DNA of 64,000 bases from assembly GCF_051401765.1 (NCBI RefSeq), contig NW_027480494.1, positions 992,001-1,056,000 of the forward strand. The letters are read 5' to 3'. The position numbers and the translations under genes were made by a program. The first letter of the stretch is position 1; each line of letters begins with the position of its first letter. The notes under the pieces were generated by a model. That model was not told the origin of the DNA. It was given only the letters and a program-made list of their open reading frames with translations, and ran no database searches. Below, piece after piece: positions 61,627-64,000 of the stretch. Origin of the DNA: Calliopsis andreniformis. Taxonomy: Eukaryota; Arthropoda; Insecta; Hymenoptera; Andrenidae.

Positions 61627-64000
61627 GCCGCCACAGCCATGGCCATAGTATCCAAAACCATAGCCATAGCAGCCATAGCCAAAGACATAGCCATAGCAGC
61701 CATAGCCATAGCCATAGCCATAGCAGCCATAGCCATATCCATAGCAGCCATAGCCGTAGCCATAGCAGCCATAGCCATAGCCAATGCAGCCATAACCATA
61801 GCCATAGCATCCATAGCGATAGCCATAGCAGCCGTAGGCAGAGCCATAGCAACCATAGCTATATCCATAGCAGACACACACATAGCCACAGCCATAGCAG
61901 CCATAATCATAGCCATAGCCATAGCAGCCAATGCCATAGCCATAGCCATAGCAGCTGTAGCCATTGCCAAAGCGGCCATAGCCATAGCCACAGCAGCCTT
62001 AGCCATAGCCATAGCCATAGCAGACATAGCCATAGCCATAGCCATAGCAGCCTTGGCCGTAGCCATAGTCATAGCAGACATAGCCATAGCCATAGCCATA
62101 GCAGCCATAGCCATAGCCATACCAGCCGTAGCCATAGCAGCCGCAGCCATAGCCATAGCCATAGCAGCCATTGCCATAGCCATTGCAGCCATAACCACAG
62201 CCATAGCAGCCATTGCCATAGCCATAGCAGCCATAGGCATATCCATAGCAGCGAGAGCCAGAGCCGCAGCAGCCGTAGACATAGCCATATCCTTAGCAGC
62301 CATAGACATAACCATAGCCATAGCAGCCATAGCTATAGCCATAGCTGCCATAGCCATGGCCATAGTAGCCAAAGCCATAGCCATAGCAGCCATTGACATA
62401 GCCATAGCAGCCAGAGCCAGAGCCACAGCAGCCGTAGACATAGCCATAGCCTTAGGGGCCATAGACATAACCATAGCCATAGCAGCCATAGAAATAGCCA
62501 TAGCCGCCACAGCCATGGCAATTGTATCCAAAACCATAGCCATAGCAGCCATAGCCAAAGACATAGCCATAGCAGCCATAGCCATAGCCATAGCCATAGC
62601 CATTGCAGCCATAGCCATAGCCATAGCAGACATAGCCATAGCCATAGCCATAGCAGCCGTATCCATAGCCATAGTAGCCATAGCCATAGCCATAGCAGCC
62701 ATAGTCGCCATAGCCATAACCATAGCAGCCATAGCCATAGCCATAGCAGACATAGCCATAGCCATAGCCATAGCAGCCGTATCCATAGCCATAGTAGCCA
62801 TAGCCATAGCCATAGCAGCCATAGCCGCCATAGCCATAGCCAGAGCAGCCATAGCCATAGCCATTGCAGCCATAGCAATAGCCATAGCAACCATAGCCAT
62901 AGCCATACCCATAGCAGCCATAGCCATAGCCATAGCCATAGCAGCCATAGCCAAAGCCATAGCAGCCATAGCCATAGCAGCCGCAGCCATAGCCATAGCC
63001 ATAGCAGCCATAGCCATAGTCATAGCAGCCATAGCCATAGCCATAGCAGCCATAGCCATAGCCATAGCCATAGCAGCCATAGCCATATCCATAGCAGCCA
63101 TAGCCGTAGCCATAGCAGCCATAGCCATAGCCAATGCAGCCATAACCATAGCCATAGCATCCATAGCGATAGCCATAGCAGCCGTAGGCAGAGCCATAGC
63201 AACCATAGCTATATCCATAGCAGACACACACATAGCCACAGCCATAGCAGCCATAATCGTAGCCATAGCCATAGCAGCCAATGCCATAGCCATAGCCATA
63301 GCAGCTGTAGCCATTGCCAAAGCGGCCATAGCCATAGCCACAGCAGCCTTAGCCATAGCCATAGCCATAGCAGACATAGCCATAGCCATAGCCATAGCAG
63401 CCTTGGCCGTAGCCATAGTCATAGCAGACATAGCCATAGCCATAGCCATAGCAGCCATAGCCATAGCCATAGCAGCCGTAGCCATAGCAGCCGCAGCCAT
63501 AGCCATAGCCGTAGCAGCCATTGCCATAGCCATTGCAGCCATAACCACAGCCATAGCAGCCATAGCCATAGCCATAGCAGCCATAGGCATATCCATAGCA
63601 GCGGGAGCCAGAGCCGCAGCAGCCGTAGACATAGCCATATCCTTAGCAGCCATAGACATAACCATAGCCATAGCAGCCATAGCTATAGCCATAGCTGCCA
63701 TAGCCATGGCCATAGTAGCCAAAGCCATAGCCATAGCAGCCATAGCCATAGACATAGACATAGCCATAGCAGCCATAGCCATAGCCATAGCCATAACCAT
63801 AGCAGCCATAGCCATAGCCGTAGCAGCCATAGCCATAGCCATAACAGCCATAGCAGCCATAGCGATAGCCATAGCAGCCATAGCCATAGCCATAGCAGTC
63901 ATAGCCATAGCCATAGCCATAACAGCCATAGCCATAGCAGCCATAGCCATAGCCATAGCCATAGCCGTAGCAGCCATAGCCATAGCCATAGCAGCCATAG
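61627..64000 (+). repeat. Truncated 4.25-kb copy, then the next partial copy at the window edge
   Basis: 61627-62870 follows 55765-57000 at an offset of 5862 bp, including the landmark at 61881, the switch near 62390 and a 120-bp dimer at 62627/62747. The final part carries another type B landmark at 63231, followed by the same module order as copy 1 (AGCTGTAGCC, CAGCCTTGG, CAGCGGGAGCC), and runs off the right edge. Confidence 0.88.

Larger units (their letters stand above)
1..64000 (+). repeat. Giant CATAGC-based satellite array filling the whole window
   Basis: Every part of the window consists of the hexamer CATAGC and the nonamer CATAGCAGC, most often as CATAGCAGC + CATAGC + CATAGC (21 bp). 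Runs of three or four hexamers and single-base variants give local identity. No stretch of unrelated DNA, homopolymer, transposon end or unique sequence interrupts it, and both window ends lie inside the array. All units have one orientation; I found no inverted segment. The + strand is C- and A-rich (7 C, 7 A, 4 G, 3 T per 21-bp unit). Higher-order repeats from 120 bp to about 12 kb are superimposed. The size and layering match eukaryotic satellite or very large minisatellite DNA. Centromeric, pericentromeric, subtelomeric or interstitial location cannot be decided here. I do not recognise the repeat as a named satellite family. Confidence 0.97.
24117..64000 (-). other. Giant open frame (Ala-Met polymer), probably not a gene
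   Basis: The - strand reads GCT ATG GCT ATG GCT GCT ATG, heptad AMAMAAM. It is open from the right edge (an ATG sits at 63998) to the 1-bp deletion at 24275/24276. There it slips into the Leu-Trp frame and stops at 24117, about 13,300 codons in all. The last fifty or so residues therefore change abruptly from Ala/Met to Leu/Trp. GCT and ATG are each at least two substitutions from any stop codon, so an open frame this long is expected from substitution alone if frame-breaking indels are absent. No domain, signal peptide, plausible promoter or intron boundary is visible. An in-frame Met at every second or third residue also gives no preferred start. Confidence 0.9.
24276..64000 (+). other. Continuation of the Ile-Ala frame after the frameshift
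   Basis: After the 1-bp deletion the same ATA-GCC reading continues in the neighbouring frame. It begins on coordinates leaving remainder 2 on division by 3 before the deletion and remainder 1 afterwards, for example the triplets at 30007, 40024 and 63961. I see no stop before the right edge. It is the continuation of the same periodic phase and, like the left part, is best treated as a property of the repeat rather than as a coding sequence. Confidence 0.75.

Noticed and set aside
24117..63998. Giant Ala/Met protein gene on the - strand
   Set aside because: Same reasoning. ATG occurs every few codons with no preferred start, and the C-terminal 50-odd codons are only the Leu-Trp frame entered through the 1-bp deletion.
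1..64000. CRISPR array or spacer-repeat structure
   Set aside because: No alternation of constant repeats with unrelated spacers. Everything is the same degenerate unit, and no cas-like gene is present.
1..64000. Telomeric repeat
   Set aside because: CATAGC/GCTATG does not match common telomere units such as TTAGGG, TTTAGGG, TTAGG or TTAGGC in any rotation, and it forms no G-runs.
1..64000. CENP-B-box-type centromere motif
   Set aside because: I saw no sequence like the known CENP-B box. A centromeric role cannot be excluded but has no support in the sequence.

Overview
The whole 64 kb window is one uninterrupted, head-to-tail tandem-repeat array. I see no unique DNA and no gene, RNA gene, transposon, CRISPR array or promoter I can support. 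The building block on the + strand is the hexamer CATAGC mixed with a nonamer form CATAGCAGC. The commonest combination is one nonamer plus two hexamers (21 bp, about 52% GC in the consensus). Point variants such as CATAAC, CACAGC, CAGAGC, CGTAGC, CTTAGC, CATTGC, CATGGC and GACATAGC mark individual units. All units point the same way. An array of this size and layering is typical of satellite DNA in a eukaryotic nuclear genome. The species and chromosome position cannot be told from the sequence, because no flanking DNA is present.

Above the 21-bp level there are several nested layers. Short dimers have periods of about 120, 126 and 171 bp. Medium duplications measure 531 bp and about 1.2 kb (three copies). 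Higher-order repeats measure 3.36-3.42 kb, 4.25 kb and 4.37 kb. Longer segments recur at offsets of about 5.9, 10.8 and 11-12 kb. A landmark containing an ACACACACAT run occurs 21 times and exists in two flanking types, A and B, with two hybrid copies. Type A dominates the left 45 kb; nearly everything to the right is type B.

Region by region: 1-7 kb is a 4365-bp-offset duplication. 7-12 kb is a mosaic with the first type B landmark. 11.9-15.9 kb recurs at 24.1-27.5 kb. 17.3-20.4 kb is a 1.2-kb triplication. 20.4-24.1 and 27.5-37.6 kb are mosaics of the same modules. 37.6-44.4 kb is a 3.4-kb tandem pair. 45.9-64 kb is built mainly from 4.25-kb repeats with a nested 5.86/10.83-kb duplication.

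The window contains enormous open reading frames: about 24 kb on + and about 40 kb on -. I do not call them genes. Every length change I could measure is a multiple of 3 bp except one 1-bp deletion at 24275/24276. The codons in the long frames (GCT/ATG, ATA/GCC/GCA, CAT/AGC) cannot become stops by any single substitution. The two other open frames use TGG, TAT and TGC codons, which can, and they are chopped into pieces. This is what the genetic code predicts for non-coding 3n-periodic DNA. What remains unexplained is the near-total absence of indels that are not multiples of 3 bp.
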